A stretch of DNA of 64,000 bases from assembly GCA_030148805.1 (NCBI GenBank), contig JASBSS010000020.1, positions 1-64,000 of the forward strand. Reading direction: 5' to 3'. Shown piece after piece: positions 42,485-52,435 of the stretch. The DNA comes from Thiogranum sp. (GTDB lineage: Bacteria; Pseudomonadota; Gammaproteobacteria; DSM-19610). Every line of letters begins with the position of its first letter. Position 1 is the stretch's first letter. A program made the position numbers and the translations under genes. The notes beneath the pieces were generated by a model. It made no database searches. It was not told where the DNA came from and saw only the letters and a program-made list of their open reading frames with translations.

Positions 42485-43324
42485 ATGGCGGGTGCAGGAC
42501 AGAGAAACGAGGACGTGACGGTTATCGAACCGGCCAGTGGCTGGGAGTTTCCCGATTTCAAGGAACTGCGCGCCTACCAGGACCTGTTTTATTTCCTGGT
42601 GTGGCGGGATATCAAGGTGCTCTACGCCCAGACGGTACTGGGTTTTGCCTGGGCGATACTCAATCCGCTGATCCAGATCGTCATCTTCAGCGTGATTTTC
42701 GGCAAGGTGGCCAAGATACCCACCGATGGCATCCCCTACGTCCTGTTCTCCACCGTGGCGATCATACCCTGGACCTACATGGCCGAGTCGATGAACGCCT
42801 CCAGCCAGAGTCTGGTAACCGGCCAGAACATGCTGGGCAAGGTTTATTTTCCGCGTCTGGTCTATCCGATCACCCCGATCCTGGCGAAGCTCGTGGACTT
42901 CGCCATTTCGCTGCTCCTGCTGGTGGCGGTGATGGTCTACTACCGCATCGAGCCGACGCTGAATCTCCTGTATCTGCCGCTGATGATCGTGCTGATGATG
43001 ATGGTGCCGGCCAGTATCGGTCTGTGGTTGTCGGCGCTGGCGATTCGTTATCGCGATGTAAAATTCGCCATGCCGTTCGTCATCCGCATGCTGATCTACT
43101 CCGCGCCCATTCTGTATACGGCCTCGTCCATACCCGACGAGTACCGGTTTTTGTATTCGCTCAATCCCATCGTCGCCGTGGTCGAGGGTTATCGCGCCTG
43201 CCTGCTCGGTCTGCCCATGCCCTGGGAGTACATAGCGCCCGGCGCGGTCACCGTGTCATTGTTGCTGATATTCGGTGCGATCTATTTCAGGCGGATGGAG
43301 CGCGTGTTCGTCGACGTCATCTGA
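42485..43324 (+). CDS. ABC transporter permease for polysaccharide export (Wzm-like)
   Basis: This 279-residue protein has six hydrophobic segments of the ABC-2 type and the cytoplasmic start FPDFKELRAYQDLFYFLVWR typical of Wzm/TagG exporters. Motifs such as LGFAWAILNPLIQIVIFSVI and LNPIVAVVEGYRACLLG support this. It would export an undecaprenyl-linked glycan with the ATPase at 43346. The two genes face each other, 21 bases apart end to end, which is unusual. Confidence 0.9.
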   Translation: MAGAGQRNEDVTVIEPASGWEFPDFKELRAYQDLFYFLVWRDIKVLYAQTVLGFAWAILNPLIQIVIFSVIFGKVAKIPTDGIPYVLFSTVAIIPWTYMAESMNASSQSLVTGQNMLGKVYFPRLVYPITPILAKLVDFAISLLLLVAVMVYYRIEPTLNLLYLPLMIVLMMMVPASIGLWLSALAIRYRDVKFAMPFVIRMLIYSAPILYTASSIPDEYRFLYSLNPIVAVVEGYRACLLGLPMPWEYIAPGAVTVSLLLIFGAIYFRRMERVFVDVI

Positions 43325-43345
43325 GCGGATCGGCCAAGGACAGCC

Positions 43346-44671
43346 TCAATCGCTGAATTCGGTTTCCCATTTCAGCAGCGGCCGCACCACGCCGCTGAGC
43401 TCCTTCGCCCAGTCGCCGCGCGCCGAGTCGCCTTCCATGCTGTCGACCACGTGGAAGCTCACGGTTTCCTGTTCCCAGAACTGGACCTCCTTGTAGGGCT
43501 GCAAGGTCACCATGCCGGCGTTGATGAAGAAACCGCCTTCGGCCAGGAAGTTCCCCGGAATCCAGGCGGTTGCCACGTAAGTGCCTTTTGGTCGCTTTTT
43601 GTTTCGCCAGGCCGGGTCCAGGTCGAGGCTGACGAAGGCGCAGACCCCCTCTTCGTTGATGACATCGATATGAGGCAGGAGGGTGAAACCCTCGGTGACC
43701 ACATCGAAGGTCATTTCCACGCCCACCGGTTTGCGGATATCGCTCGAGGCCGCGGTTTCGCCGTTCTCCTGCTTGATGCGCATGCGGCGTAACTTGACTA
43801 CATTGGCGCCGGGAGCGGAGCCGTTGTCGGGCCAGGAGCGTTCGGCGGCGGTGTCGCTGCCCTCGTGCATGTATTTGGCCACGATGTCGTGTGCCGGGCC
43901 GTCGTCGGCCATCTGACCGTTCTTGAGCATGATCACCCGTTCGCACAAGCGGGTGACCGCGGGCATGTTATGGGAGACGAAAAACACCGTGCGACCCTCG
44001 CTGCCGACGTCCTGCATCTTGTTCAGGCATTTTTCCTGAAACGCCGCGTCGCCCACGGCCAGGACCTCGTCGACGATCAGTATCTCCGGTTCCAGGTGTG
44101 CGGCGACCGCAAACGCCAGTCTTACCCGCATACCGCTGGAATAGCGCTTTACCGGTGTGTCGAGAAATTTCTCCACGCCCGAGAATTCGACGATCTCGTC
44201 GAATTTTCGGTCGACTTCCTTTTTTCGCATTCCCAGGATGGTGCCGTTGAGATAGACGTTTTCACGCCCTGTCAGCTCGTTGTGAAAGCCGGTTCCCACT
44301 TCGAGCAGGCTGGAGGTGCGACCGTGGATTTCCACCCGCCCGCGCGCCGGCGGCGTGATTCTGGAGAGAATCTTCAACAAGGTGGACTTTCCCGCCCCGT
44401 TGCGACCGATGATGCCGACCACCTCGCCATGATTCACCTCGAAGGACACGTTTCTCAGCGCCCAGAGCACGTTGGGATCGGTCGAGGCCTCGGGATTGTC
44501 GAAGTCCAGGTCGGAGAAGTTGTACAAGGACCGGTATTTTCGGTAGTTGGTCAGCGGACTCTTCACGGCGTCGACCAGGGATTTCAGTAACGAGTCCTGG
44601 GCATCCTCCTTGGCGCCGAGTCGGTAGACCTTGCTGACGTTGTCCACCTTGATCGCGATGTTAGTTGACAT
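43346..44671 (-). CDS. ABC transporter ATPase with carbohydrate-binding C-terminus (Wzt-like)
   Basis: This 441-residue protein has an ATPase domain (Walker [17 protein letters not shown], signature [19 protein letters not shown], Walker [13 protein letters not shown]) and a C-terminal domain of about 170 residues that in Wzt proteins binds the modified end of the glycan before export. Wzt of this extended type usually handles O-antigen with a non-reducing end cap. It follows a glycosyltransferase gene by 24 bases and is convergent with its presumed permease. Confidence 0.92.
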   Translation of the reverse strand: MSTNIAIKVDNVSKVYRLGAKEDAQDSLLKSLVDAVKSPLTNYRKYRSLYNFSDLDFDNPEASTDPNVLWALRNVSFEVNHGEVVGIIGRNGAGKSTLLKILSRITPPARGRVEIHGRTSSLLEVGTGFHNELTGRENVYLNGTILGMRKKEVDRKFDEIVEFSGVEKFLDTPVKRYSSGMRVRLAFAVAAHLEPEILIVDEVLAVGDAAFQEKCLNKMQDVGSEGRTVFFVSHNMPAVTRLCERVIMLKNGQMADDGPAHDIVAKYMHEGSDTAAERSWPDNGSAPGANVVKLRRMRIKQENGETAASSDIRKPVGVEMTFDVVTEGFTLLPHIDVINEEGVCAFVSLDLDPAWRNKKRPKGTYVATAWIPGNFLAEGGFFINAGMVTLQPYKEVQFWEQETVSFHVVDSMEGDSARGDWAKELSGVVRPLLKWETEFSD

Positions 44672-44695
44672 ATTTTCCTCGTGAATGGACGTGGA

Positions 44696-45559
44696 CTAGC
44701 GCCAATACCGGTATCCGAAAGTATGAATTACCCAGAAGCGGGACAGTATTCTCTGCTTCGGGTCTTTTTGCATGCGCATGCGGTTGAAGCTCAACCGGGA
44801 CATGAACCGTGATCCTTTCTTGAAGACCTCGTGTTTACGCTCCGGCGCCAGATCCACCATCAGATCGAGCAATGCGCGAAAGTCTTTAGCCCAGGTTTTG
44901 ACTTTTATCGAGAAGGTCGATTGATCCTCAGGGTGCTGTCGGAAGCTCGCCTTAACGGCTTCGACGTCCACCCGTGGATGTTTTGCCGCGAGTTGCGCAA
45001 TGGCGATGCCGTCGTGCACGTAGCTCGGGGCAAAACCGCCCATCGCCTTGAGATGCCGGGCATTGTATAGCGTGTTGCAGAAATAGATCGATGTTTTGCC
45101 CCCGAACCAACCCAGGAAAAAATCGGTGACACCCAGGCCCGAGACGCGGTTGGGGGCCTCGTAAGTGGTATTCCCGTCGTTGTCTATGGTGCGTACACCC
45201 GTGCGAATAACGCCATAGTCGGATTTGTAGCCGGCCGCCGACATGCAGGTTTCGATCATGTCCGGATCGATCAGGTCGTCGTCGTGCAACAGCAGCAGGT
45301 AGTCGCCGCTTGCGGCTTCCACACAAAAATTGAAATTGCCCAGCGGCCCGAGTCCGGGGTCGTGCCGTACATAGCGGATTCTGGGATCCTCATAACCGGC
45401 CACCAGCTCGCGGGTGTGATCCGTCGAGCCGTTGTCCGAGACGATGATCTCCAGTGGCTCATAGCGCTGCGCCAGCGCGCTTTCCAACGCGGCTCCCAGA
45501 TGATCCGCAGCGCGGTTGTAGGTAGGTATGCCTATGGTTACCAAAGGGCGTTCTGACAT
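44696..45559 (-). CDS. Family 2 glycosyltransferase
   Basis: This 287-residue cytoplasmic protein has the GT-A fold start LVTIGIPTYNRAADHLGAAL, the motif IIVSDNGSTDHTRELVAGYE and the metal-binding DDD in LLLHDDDLIDPD. It would add a sugar to the growing glycan. It is first of the minus-strand pair with the Wzt-like gene. Donor and linkage are not predictable. Confidence 0.9.
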   Translation of the reverse strand: MSERPLVTIGIPTYNRAADHLGAALESALAQRYEPLEIIVSDNGSTDHTRELVAGYEDPRIRYVRHDPGLGPLGNFNFCVEAASGDYLLLLHDDDLIDPDMIETCMSAAGYKSDYGVIRTGVRTIDNDGNTTYEAPNRVSGLGVTDFFLGWFGGKTSIYFCNTLYNARHLKAMGGFAPSYVHDGIAIAQLAAKHPRVDVEAVKASFRQHPEDQSTFSIKVKTWAKDFRALLDLMVDLAPERKHEVFKKGSRFMSRLSFNRMRMQKDPKQRILSRFWVIHTFGYRYWR

Positions 45560-45878
45560 GCGTTAGCCTTGTTCGGAATTGTTCTCAGCATGGCTGACTG
45601 GAATCGAAGTGACGAGAAAGCTCGGATTATGAATTAAATCTGAACGATTACAATTTCATATGATATGTCTGTAGTATGGGGGATCGGTCTACATGGAGCG
45701 CGTTACGAAACAATGAGCCGGGACGACGAAGCGTTAACTACGCGGAGATTATACAGGGTTGGACCTTGGTTGATAGAACAGGCTCCGTTGGAAGACGCCC
45801 CGGGCGCGGACGCGCTCCACCGACCGACGCTCGCCGACCAATAAAAATTATTCATAAACAACAAGTTAAGTCGTCAAG
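45560..45878. other. Divergent intergenic region
   Basis: These 319 bases separate the minus-strand glycosyltransferase from a plus-strand one and should hold two promoters. AT-rich segments occur near 45625-45680. No strong sigma-70 or sigma-54 element and no reading frame with a ribosome site is seen. Confidence 0.4.
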
Positions 45879-47120
45879 ATGGGTATGAAAATCGCTCTGT
45901 TTCTCGATTCCTTTCCCAAAATATCGGAAACTTTTATTCTCAGTCAGCTCGACGGATTGATTTCCCGCGGCCACCAGGTGACCCTATTCCCCCGGTCCGT
46001 GAGCGGTGAGCGTCTGGTGCACCCGGTTGTCGAAAGGCACCGGTTGCTCGAGCAGACGCGATTTCCCCCGAGTCAGCCGACCACCCTGCGTGAAAGACTC
46101 ACCTTTCACTGGCGCCTGGTCTGGGTGCGGCTGTTTCGGCTGAACTCGGTGGCGCGCCTGAAGGATCTGTTTGGCAACTACCGTTACATGCCGAAGTGGC
46201 GGGGTGCGCTGGCGGAAGCCGAGCCGGTGATTCGGGATAAGGGTGAGTTCGATATCCTGTTCGCGCACTTTGGCCCCAATGGAGCGCGAGCCGCGTGGTA
46301 CCGCGAGGCGGGTTTGATCAGGGGGGCGCTGGTCACTGTGTTTCATGGTTACGACCTCACCCAATACTTGCGCCGAGGGGGTGCGGATGTGTATGCCGCG
46401 CTTTTCCGGCTCGGGGATTCGTTCCTCCCGATCAGCTGTTTCTGGCAACGCAAGTTGCACGACCTGGGTTGTCCGCCAAACCGCACCCGCGTTCATCATA
46501 TGGGTATCGACTGTGACCAGTTTGCCTACCAGCCCCGTATGGCGACCGAGGGGCAGACGATGCGCTTGATCAGTGTCGCCCGCCTGGTGGAAAAAAAGGG
46601 TATCGAGTATGCGATCCGGGCGATGAAGCAAGTGCTCAGTGTTGAACCGCGGGTCGAATATCAGATTGTCGGTGACGGCCCCTTGCTGACATCCTTGCAG
46701 GCGCTGGTGCAGGAGCTGGGCCTGGAGGGGCGGGTGCGTTTTCTGGGCGTCATGACCAGCGAGCAGGTGGCGGCCGCGTTGTCTCGGGCCCATGTGTTCA
46801 TTGCGCCCAGCGTGATCAGCGCCAGCGGGGATATGGAAGGAATACCCACGGTGTTGATGGAGGCGATGGCCAGTGGAATGCCGGTCGTCAGCACGCGTCA
46901 CAGCGGTATTCCGGAGCTGGTGGAAGACGGGGTGTCCGGCAGGCTGGTGGCCGAAAAGGATGTTCCGGGGCTCGCCCAGGCGATTATCGAGCTGATGGCG
47001 ACAAGCGATGCATGGGCTGCGATGGGAAAGGCCGGCCATGAGAAAGTCGCCCGGGAATTCAATATATCCACGCTCAACGGTGTTCTCGAACGGCATTTCG
47101 CGCAGTTGAGCGGTGGCTGA
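45879..47120 (+). CDS. Family 4 glycosyltransferase (WcaL-like)
   Basis: This 413-residue GT-B protein begins MGMKIALFLDSFPKISETFI, like colanic-acid WcaL-type transferases, and has the retaining-GT4 donor-site motif APSVISASGDMEGIPTVLME with the E-x7-E pattern following (EGIPTVLMEAMASG). Start could be ATG 45879 or 45885. It is the only gene between two gaps and probably adds a sugar to the polysaccharide. Confidence 0.9.
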   Translation: MGMKIALFLDSFPKISETFILSQLDGLISRGHQVTLFPRSVSGERLVHPVVERHRLLEQTRFPPSQPTTLRERLTFHWRLVWVRLFRLNSVARLKDLFGNYRYMPKWRGALAEAEPVIRDKGEFDILFAHFGPNGARAAWYREAGLIRGALVTVFHGYDLTQYLRRGGADVYAALFRLGDSFLPISCFWQRKLHDLGCPPNRTRVHHMGIDCDQFAYQPRMATEGQTMRLISVARLVEKKGIEYAIRAMKQVLSVEPRVEYQIVGDGPLLTSLQALVQELGLEGRVRFLGVMTSEQVAAALSRAHVFIAPSVISASGDMEGIPTVLMEAMASGMPVVSTRHSGIPELVEDGVSGRLVAEKDVPGLAQAIIELMATSDAWAAMGKAGHEKVAREFNISTLNGVLERHFAQLSGG

Positions 47121-47201
47121 CGGATGGCGTCCGTAGGCGCTGAATCGAGACTGGAACGTCTCGGAGAAAAGGTCTAGAATCATCGCGTTAGTGCGGCCGG
47201 G

Positions 47202-47217
47202 CGGCAGCTATGCTGCG
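47202..47217 (+). promoter_or_regulatory. Candidate sigma-54 promoter of epsL
   Basis: CGGCAGCTATGCTGCG has GG (47203-47204) and GC (47215-47216) ten bases apart, with GGCA and CTGC as in the consensus, but both flanking bases differ. Predicted start near 47228, 37 before the ATG. Weaker than the other -24/-12 elements here. Confidence 0.4.
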
Positions 47218-47264
47218 GGCAGGCACGATCGTTTTCCAAAAACCACACCAAGGCAGCAACCTAC

Positions 47265-48476
47265 ATGAAAATGAGTATTCGCAATACTGTCCAGATTCCG
47301 GTATGTGCGCTGGTGCTTCTTTCTCCCGGCATCGTGATGGGGGCGCTGGATAAATTCTCGCCTTATGTCTACACCCGAGTGGTCCATGACTCCAATCTGT
47401 TCCGAGTTTCGGGGTCGCAGGAGGCGATCGCGTTGACGGGGGATGACAAAAAGGACGACACCATCAGCTATCTGGGGGCCGGGCTCAAGTCCGATTTGAA
47501 GCTCAGTCGGCAGCATCTGTTGTTGGACGCCGACGTTGCGAGTGTGAAATACGACGAGTTTGACAACCTCGATCACACCCGAATTCGGGGACGCGGCGCG
47601 TGGGCCTGGCAGGTGGGCAACCGGTGGAATGGAAATCTGGGTTATAAATTCGACAAGGACAGACGCTCGTTCAATTTCGACAGTACGCCGGAAAAGGACA
47701 TGCGGACCACGCATACCAGCTACTTTGACGCCGCCTATCAACTGACCCCCGACTGGGCGCTGGTGGGTGTGGCCAACTACATCGACACCTCCTATCAGAA
47801 ACGTCAAAGCCTCGATAGAGTCTCGACCGCCGGGCAGCTGGAGGCCCAGTATCGCAATACGGTGAACACGCGGGTTGGCATGCGGGTGAAATTCACGGAT
47901 GTGAATCTGAAGAACGACCAGATCGTCAACGGAACCCCGGTGAACAACGACTACAAGCAGACCGATATCAGCGGTGTGTTCTATTGGCAGGGGAGCGCCA
48001 AGTCCTCACTGGAAGCCCGTCTGGGTTACACGATGCTGCGCTACAACGAACTGAAAAACCGGGATTTCGACGGACTCAGCGGCCGACTCACCTATTTCTG
48101 GACGGTGTCGCCCAAGACTCGCATGGACCTGTCCGTGTGGCGTGAGGCGTCGTCCCTGGCGCGGGAAATCACGACCTACGTCCTCTCGCAGGGGATCAGC
48201 CTGAAACCCAAATGGTCGGTGACCCGCAAGGTGGGTCTGGAAGGCGAGGTTTCGTTTGTGAACGACGACTTCCAGGGAGAGGATGGCATCCGCCAGGCGC
48301 TGGGCCAGCCCAAGAGAGAAGACGATACCTGGCAGTATGGGGTGGCTGCGCGTTGGACACCGATAGACATGTTGAGCCTGAGGCTGGGATATCGGGTGGA
48401 AAAGCGTGACTCCACCATTGACGCGAGCGATTTCGATGATCGGCAGATCATGGGGCAGGCGAAGCTGACGTTTTAG
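47265..48476 (+). CDS. epsL: Outer-membrane beta-barrel of the exopolysaccharide system (EpsL-like)
   Basis: This 403-residue protein has a signal peptide (cleavage near GIVMGALD) and a barrel with repeated amphipathic strands, opening with FSPYVYTRVVHDSNLFRVSG and ending in MGQAKLTF, a terminal Phe. The 'DSNLF' start and overall form match EpsL-type barrels seen in exosortase-B-associated exopolysaccharide clusters. It may help the polysaccharide reach the surface. Two glycosyltransferase genes and epsE-epsF-epsG follow on the same strand. Confidence 0.8.
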   Translation: MKMSIRNTVQIPVCALVLLSPGIVMGALDKFSPYVYTRVVHDSNLFRVSGSQEAIALTGDDKKDDTISYLGAGLKSDLKLSRQHLLLDADVASVKYDEFDNLDHTRIRGRGAWAWQVGNRWNGNLGYKFDKDRRSFNFDSTPEKDMRTTHTSYFDAAYQLTPDWALVGVANYIDTSYQKRQSLDRVSTAGQLEAQYRNTVNTRVGMRVKFTDVNLKNDQIVNGTPVNNDYKQTDISGVFYWQGSAKSSLEARLGYTMLRYNELKNRDFDGLSGRLTYFWTVSPKTRMDLSVWREASSLAREITTYVLSQGISLKPKWSVTRKVGLEGEVSFVNDDFQGEDGIRQALGQPKREDDTWQYGVAARWTPIDMLSLRLGYRVEKRDSTIDASDFDDRQIMGQAKLTF

Positions 48477-48533
48477 CGGCTGTGGTCAGCGGCGTTCCTT
48501 GAATCCGGTTTCAAACGGCTCGCGTCTTCCCGC

Positions 48534-49706
48534 ATGAAGGTTCTGTATTATTGTCCGGAATTCTGGTCGCGGCATGGGGGACGCACGCACGCCAGGGGGT
48601 TTTTTGCCGCGCTGAACAGACTTCCGACGGTGGCGGAGACCTTTCTCTATCCGGAGGCGGATGCGGCCGACGACGATCCGGCGAGCTCGGAGCGCGACCG
48701 CCGCGGAAAGCTCGGTTTTTTGCCGACGACCGTCAGAAAGCTGGTTCAGTTTTTCAAACCCCGTCCGGATCTGACGCGTGCCTTGATCGAACGGATACAA
48801 CGGCACGAGTGTGATGTTCTGGTGATCAGGACCGGTACCCAATACCCGTCGCTGAGAGGGATACGCCGAGCCTGTCCGGACGTTGTGGTCTGTCTTGAAA
48901 TCAACTCGGCCTATCTGGATGAGAGTTTTCCCGGCTTGTGTTTCAGGCGCTTCTTCCAACAACTGGAAGTCAACAGATGGGCCGACGCCGATGCGATTTT
49001 TGTCGTGTCGAGCTATTTGCGCGATTATCTAGAAGCGCGGGGCATCCCCGGGGAGAAGGTCATCGTCAACCAAAACGGCGTCACCGCCGAGGTCACGGAT
49101 CTCGCCGGGGTGCCCGATATGAGAGATCAACTCGGCATTCCTCAGGACGCTTTTGTGATCGGGTACATCGGCGGAATGGAAACCTTCCGTCGACTCCCTG
49201 AAGTCGTGACCCATATCTCGGAGATGAGGCAAGCGGGCCACGACGACATTTATCTGCTGATGGTCGGTGACGGAAGTGATATGCCGGCGGTGCGCGCGGC
49301 CCTCGAGACCCATGCCGCTGTCTTGAACGGCGCCGTAATCCTGACCGGCTGGGTGGAGCACGCCGACGTGCCCCGCTATCTGGCGAGCTTCGATCTGGCG
49401 ATTTTTCCATTCACCAACGCTTATTGCAGCCCGTTGAAACTCTTCGAGTATCTCGGCGCCGGCATTGCCACGGTGGGGCCGGACACGCCGGCGGTGCGGG
49501 AGGTGTTTGAGGACGGCGTCCATCTGGCCCTGGTCAAGCAGGACGGCAGTGATTTTGTCGATCGGGTGTTGGAGATGAAGCGTTCTCCCGAGTTGCGGAC
49601 CAGGATGGGGCGCTCGGGTCAGCGGCTGGTGCTTCAGGAATACACCTGGGAAAAAAACGCACAACGGGTCGTCGCTCACGCACGTGAACTGGTCAATGGC
49701 GAATAA
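48534..49706 (+). CDS. Glycosyltransferase family 4
   Basis: This 390-residue GT-B protein starts MKVLYYCPEFWSRHGGRTHA and contains VIVNQNGVTAEVTDL, IGYIGGMETFRRLPEV and the donor-binding segment NAYCSPLKLFEYLGAGIATV with a Pro-Leu-Lys-Leu-Phe-Glu motif typical of this group. No signal or membrane segment is seen. It follows the EpsL-like gene by 57 bases and is one of several sugar-adding enzymes here; the sugar is unknown. Confidence 0.88.
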   Translation: MKVLYYCPEFWSRHGGRTHARGFFAALNRLPTVAETFLYPEADAADDDPASSERDRRGKLGFLPTTVRKLVQFFKPRPDLTRALIERIQRHECDVLVIRTGTQYPSLRGIRRACPDVVVCLEINSAYLDESFPGLCFRRFFQQLEVNRWADADAIFVVSSYLRDYLEARGIPGEKVIVNQNGVTAEVTDLAGVPDMRDQLGIPQDAFVIGYIGGMETFRRLPEVVTHISEMRQAGHDDIYLLMVGDGSDMPAVRAALETHAAVLNGAVILTGWVEHADVPRYLASFDLAIFPFTNAYCSPLKLFEYLGAGIATVGPDTPAVREVFEDGVHLALVKQDGSDFVDRVLEMKRSPELRTRMGRSGQRLVLQEYTWEKNAQRVVAHARELVNGE

Positions 49707-49750
49707 GCTCGGGAATTATTGGCGGTCACCGCGTTCATGAACATAACTTT

Positions 49751-50992
49751 ATGAAGATTCTTCAGGTCAGCACCCAAGCGCGCGTGGGCGGAGCCGGCAT
49801 CGCCGCCCACCGGCTGCACACCGGACTGCGCTCGCTCGGGGCGGATTCGTGGATGCTGGTGAACAAGACGTATCAGGCCGAGGAACACGTGCTTGCCCCT
49901 GCCAGGATCACGGACAAGGTGCTGGCCCGGCTCGCCCCGAAACTCGATCTGCTTCCCGGGCGTTTCTCCAAACTCGACAGCGATCGGATTTCCTCCGCCT
50001 GGGTGCCAAGTACCACCTTGACCCGTATCCGGCAGGTCGCGCCCGATATCCTGAACCTGCACTGGATCAACGACGGTTTCATCCGCCTGGAGAGTCTCAA
50101 GCATCTGCGTCGACCCGTGGTCTGGACACTGCACGACATGTGGGCGTTTTCGGGGGCCGAACACTACCACGAGGACGCGCGCCGCTATCAAGAAGGCTGT
50201 TCGGCGACCAACAGGCCCGCCGCTCAGCGTGGCTGGGACGTGAACCGGTGGGTCTGGAAACGGAAAATGAAGGCCTGGTCGGCGCTCAAAGACATGGTGA
50301 TTGTCACCCCCAGCCAGTGGTTGGGACGTTGCGCGGCGCAAAGCGCCCTGTTCCGCGACAACCGGGTTGAAGTCCTGGCCAATGGTGTCGACCACAGACG
50401 TTTCCACCCCTTGGATCGATCTGTCGCGAGAGACATCCTGGGCCTGCCGGCGGACAAGAAAATTATTTTATTCGGAGCGGGCTCTGCCACCAGCGACAAG
50501 CGAAAAGGTTTCCACTTGCTGGTCGAGGCACTCAAACAGCTGGAGACGCAGAGCGACAGCTCTGAATACGCATTGGCGGTCTTTGGCGCGCTTTCCGGGG
50601 ATACGGATTTTTCCATCGAAACCACTTATCTCGGAAAACTGCAGGATGAGATCAGCATGGCATTGGTCTACGCCGCGGCGGACGTTTTCGTGGCTCCCTC
50701 GATTCAGGAGAACCTCGCCAATACCGTATTGGAGTCAATGGCGTGTGGTACGCCGGTGGTGGCGTTCGATATCGGCGGGATGCCGGATATGATAGAGCAC
50801 CAGAGCAGCGGTTTCCTGGCGCGCGGGTTCGATACGGGTGACTTGGCGGCAGGCATCCGCTGGGTCGTCTCCGACCACGACCGCTGGCGCGGGTTGTCCG
50901 CGCGCTCGCGAGAGAGGGTAGTGCAGGGCTTCACCCTGGAGCACGCGGCCACCCGTTATCTGGAACTGTACTCCGAACTCGCCTCGGCCTAG
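49751..50992 (+). CDS. Glycosyltransferase family 4 (WcaC-like)
   Basis: This 413-residue GT-B protein starts MKILQVSTQARVGGAGIAAH, a common opening of WcaC-type transferases, with WTLHDMWAFSGAEHY, ITPSQWLG-like VTPSQWLGRCAA, and the C-terminal donor site APSIQENLANTVLESMACGT containing the E-x7-E pattern. It is separated from the preceding transferase by 44 bases. It ends before a 617-base gap. Confidence 0.88.
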   Translation: MKILQVSTQARVGGAGIAAHRLHTGLRSLGADSWMLVNKTYQAEEHVLAPARITDKVLARLAPKLDLLPGRFSKLDSDRISSAWVPSTTLTRIRQVAPDILNLHWINDGFIRLESLKHLRRPVVWTLHDMWAFSGAEHYHEDARRYQEGCSATNRPAAQRGWDVNRWVWKRKMKAWSALKDMVIVTPSQWLGRCAAQSALFRDNRVEVLANGVDHRRFHPLDRSVARDILGLPADKKIILFGAGSATSDKRKGFHLLVEALKQLETQSDSSEYALAVFGALSGDTDFSIETTYLGKLQDEISMALVYAAADVFVAPSIQENLANTVLESMACGTPVVAFDIGGMPDMIEHQSSGFLARGFDTGDLAAGIRWVVSDHDRWRGLSARSRERVVQGFTLEHAATRYLELYSELASA

Positions 50993-51609
50993 TTTCTGGC
51001 TTTTCCGTTCTCGGCCCTGCTTTCCGGGACATCTCTAATAGTATTTACTCATCAAATACTTATAGATTGTTATTGAAACGATTTCGCAAACAACGGGTTC
51101 TTCGGTCGTCGAAAACCTTTATAAGTGAATAGCGCGGCGGGCTGCACAGCCTGGCTGGGCTTCGCTCCGCAGGGGTGCCGGGGTTCCAATTCGCTATCTT
51201 TCCTGAGGAAATTAAGTTTATGATAGTGCTAACGAATAGGGGTCTTTTCCGGGTATTCTAATAGTCTTTCCCGGTGTCGGGCAAAAACCGGCCCTGCCGG
51301 GCGCGGTCGCGCTGCTGCATCAGTCGGGCAAGTTTACAGGCGACCGCGAGAGTGCGATCGCCGAGGTAATACAGATGTTAATGTCTGACAGGGCCAGTTG
51401 TTGTTTCCTTGTCTGAGCGCTAGATAAATAATGCGGACCGACATGATTTTTCAAGTCCTACGGAAGCTTGCCAATAATATGGTTCAGGAGCAGCCGTGGG
51501 CGAAGGGTAAGGCGATTGCGGCTCGTGCCTCTGACGAGCGGAATCATAGTGACGGTACGCGGTCAACTCGAACCAGGCTTGGGGCCATATGTCACGCACA
51601 GGAGTCACT
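50993..51609 (+). other. Long upstream region of the epsE-F-G genes with a candidate promoter
   Basis: These 617 bases hold no convincing gene. A frame at 51431-51616 (61 codons) lacks a ribosome site. TTGTTG (51398-51403) and TAGATA (51421-51426), 17 apart, are the best promoter candidate for epsE. The middle (about 51140-51180) is GC-rich with several short hairpins and could be a structured leader. No cyclic-di-GMP riboswitch motif was recognised. Confidence 0.35.
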
Positions 51610-52410
51610 ATGTTAAAAAACCGGGCGATCTTTTTGCTCATCGGGTGGATCATTGCGGCTTTGGGGCCGGCGCTGAATGCATTCGCCGGAGAGGAATACC
51701 TTCTAGGGGGAGGGGACACGGTCACCGTCACCGTCTACGATCAGCCTGACCTTTCCACGCAGGCGCGCATCAGCAATAAGGGCACGATAACCTTTCCGTT
51801 GCTTGGCGAAGTGCCGATAGCCGGTCTTTCGGCCGAACAGGCGGGGCGCAAACTTGCCCGTCTGTTGGAGCAGGGCGGATATTTGAAGCACCCGCAGGTG
51901 TCGGTGGCGGTCAAGGAGTTCCAAAGCCAGAAAATTCCGGTGATGGGCGAGGTGAATACGCCGGGGGAATACTCGCTGAGCGGAGAGAGCCGGGTGGTGG
52001 ATCTCATCTCCCAGGCCGGAGGTCTGAAGCCTGACGCCGCAGACGTGATCGTCGTGGTCAAGAAGGAAGGCGATAAGTCGGTACGGCACGAGATAGACAT
52101 GCTGCGGTTTTACGCCGGAGACATGAGCCAGAATATCCATGTCTCCAAGGGCGACTTCATCCTGGTGCCGAAAATGGATACCTTTTATATCCATGGCGAA
52201 GTGAAACGGCCGGGTATGTATCGTCTCGAAAGAGGCATGACGGTGATGCAGGCGCTGTCTGTCGGCGGTGGCATTTCGGATCGTGGTTCTCTTTCCGGCA
52301 TGAAAGTGACGCGGACGAAGAAAGACGGGAGTACCGAAAAAGTCGGGGTTGAATTGACCGACAAGCTTAAGCCGAATGACGTGCTTTATGTGAAAGAGCG
52401 GCTCTTCTAG
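51610..52410 (+). CDS. epsE: Polysaccharide export protein (EpsE/Wza-like)
   Basis: This 266-residue exported protein has an N-terminal signal (FLLIGWIIAALGPALNAFAG) and the Poly_export domain GGGDTVTVTVYDQPDLSTQA, followed by two SLBB-type units (IPVMGEVNTPGEYSLSGESR, FYIHGEVKRPGMYRLERGMT). No lipobox is evident, unlike E. coli Wza. ATG 51610 follows CAGGAG. It probably forms the outer-membrane export pore together with epsF and the kinase-like gene behind it. Confidence 0.92.
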   Translation: MLKNRAIFLLIGWIIAALGPALNAFAGEEYLLGGGDTVTVTVYDQPDLSTQARISNKGTITFPLLGEVPIAGLSAEQAGRKLARLLEQGGYLKHPQVSVAVKEFQSQKIPVMGEVNTPGEYSLSGESRVVDLISQAGGLKPDAADVIVVVKKEGDKSVRHEIDMLRFYAGDMSQNIHVSKGDFILVPKMDTFYIHGEVKRPGMYRLERGMTVMQALSVGGGISDRGSLSGMKVTRTKKDGSTEKVGVELTDKLKPNDVLYVKERLF

Positions 52411-52435
52411 TCGCGCAGTTGGACGGACTCAATCT

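Noticed and set aside
51140-51420. Possible cyclic-di-GMP riboswitch before epsE
   Set aside because: GC-rich hairpins are present, but the conserved GEMM core sequence is not.
51431-51616. 61-codon frame overlapping epsE start
   Set aside because: No ribosome site and no motif; likely chance frame in the leader.
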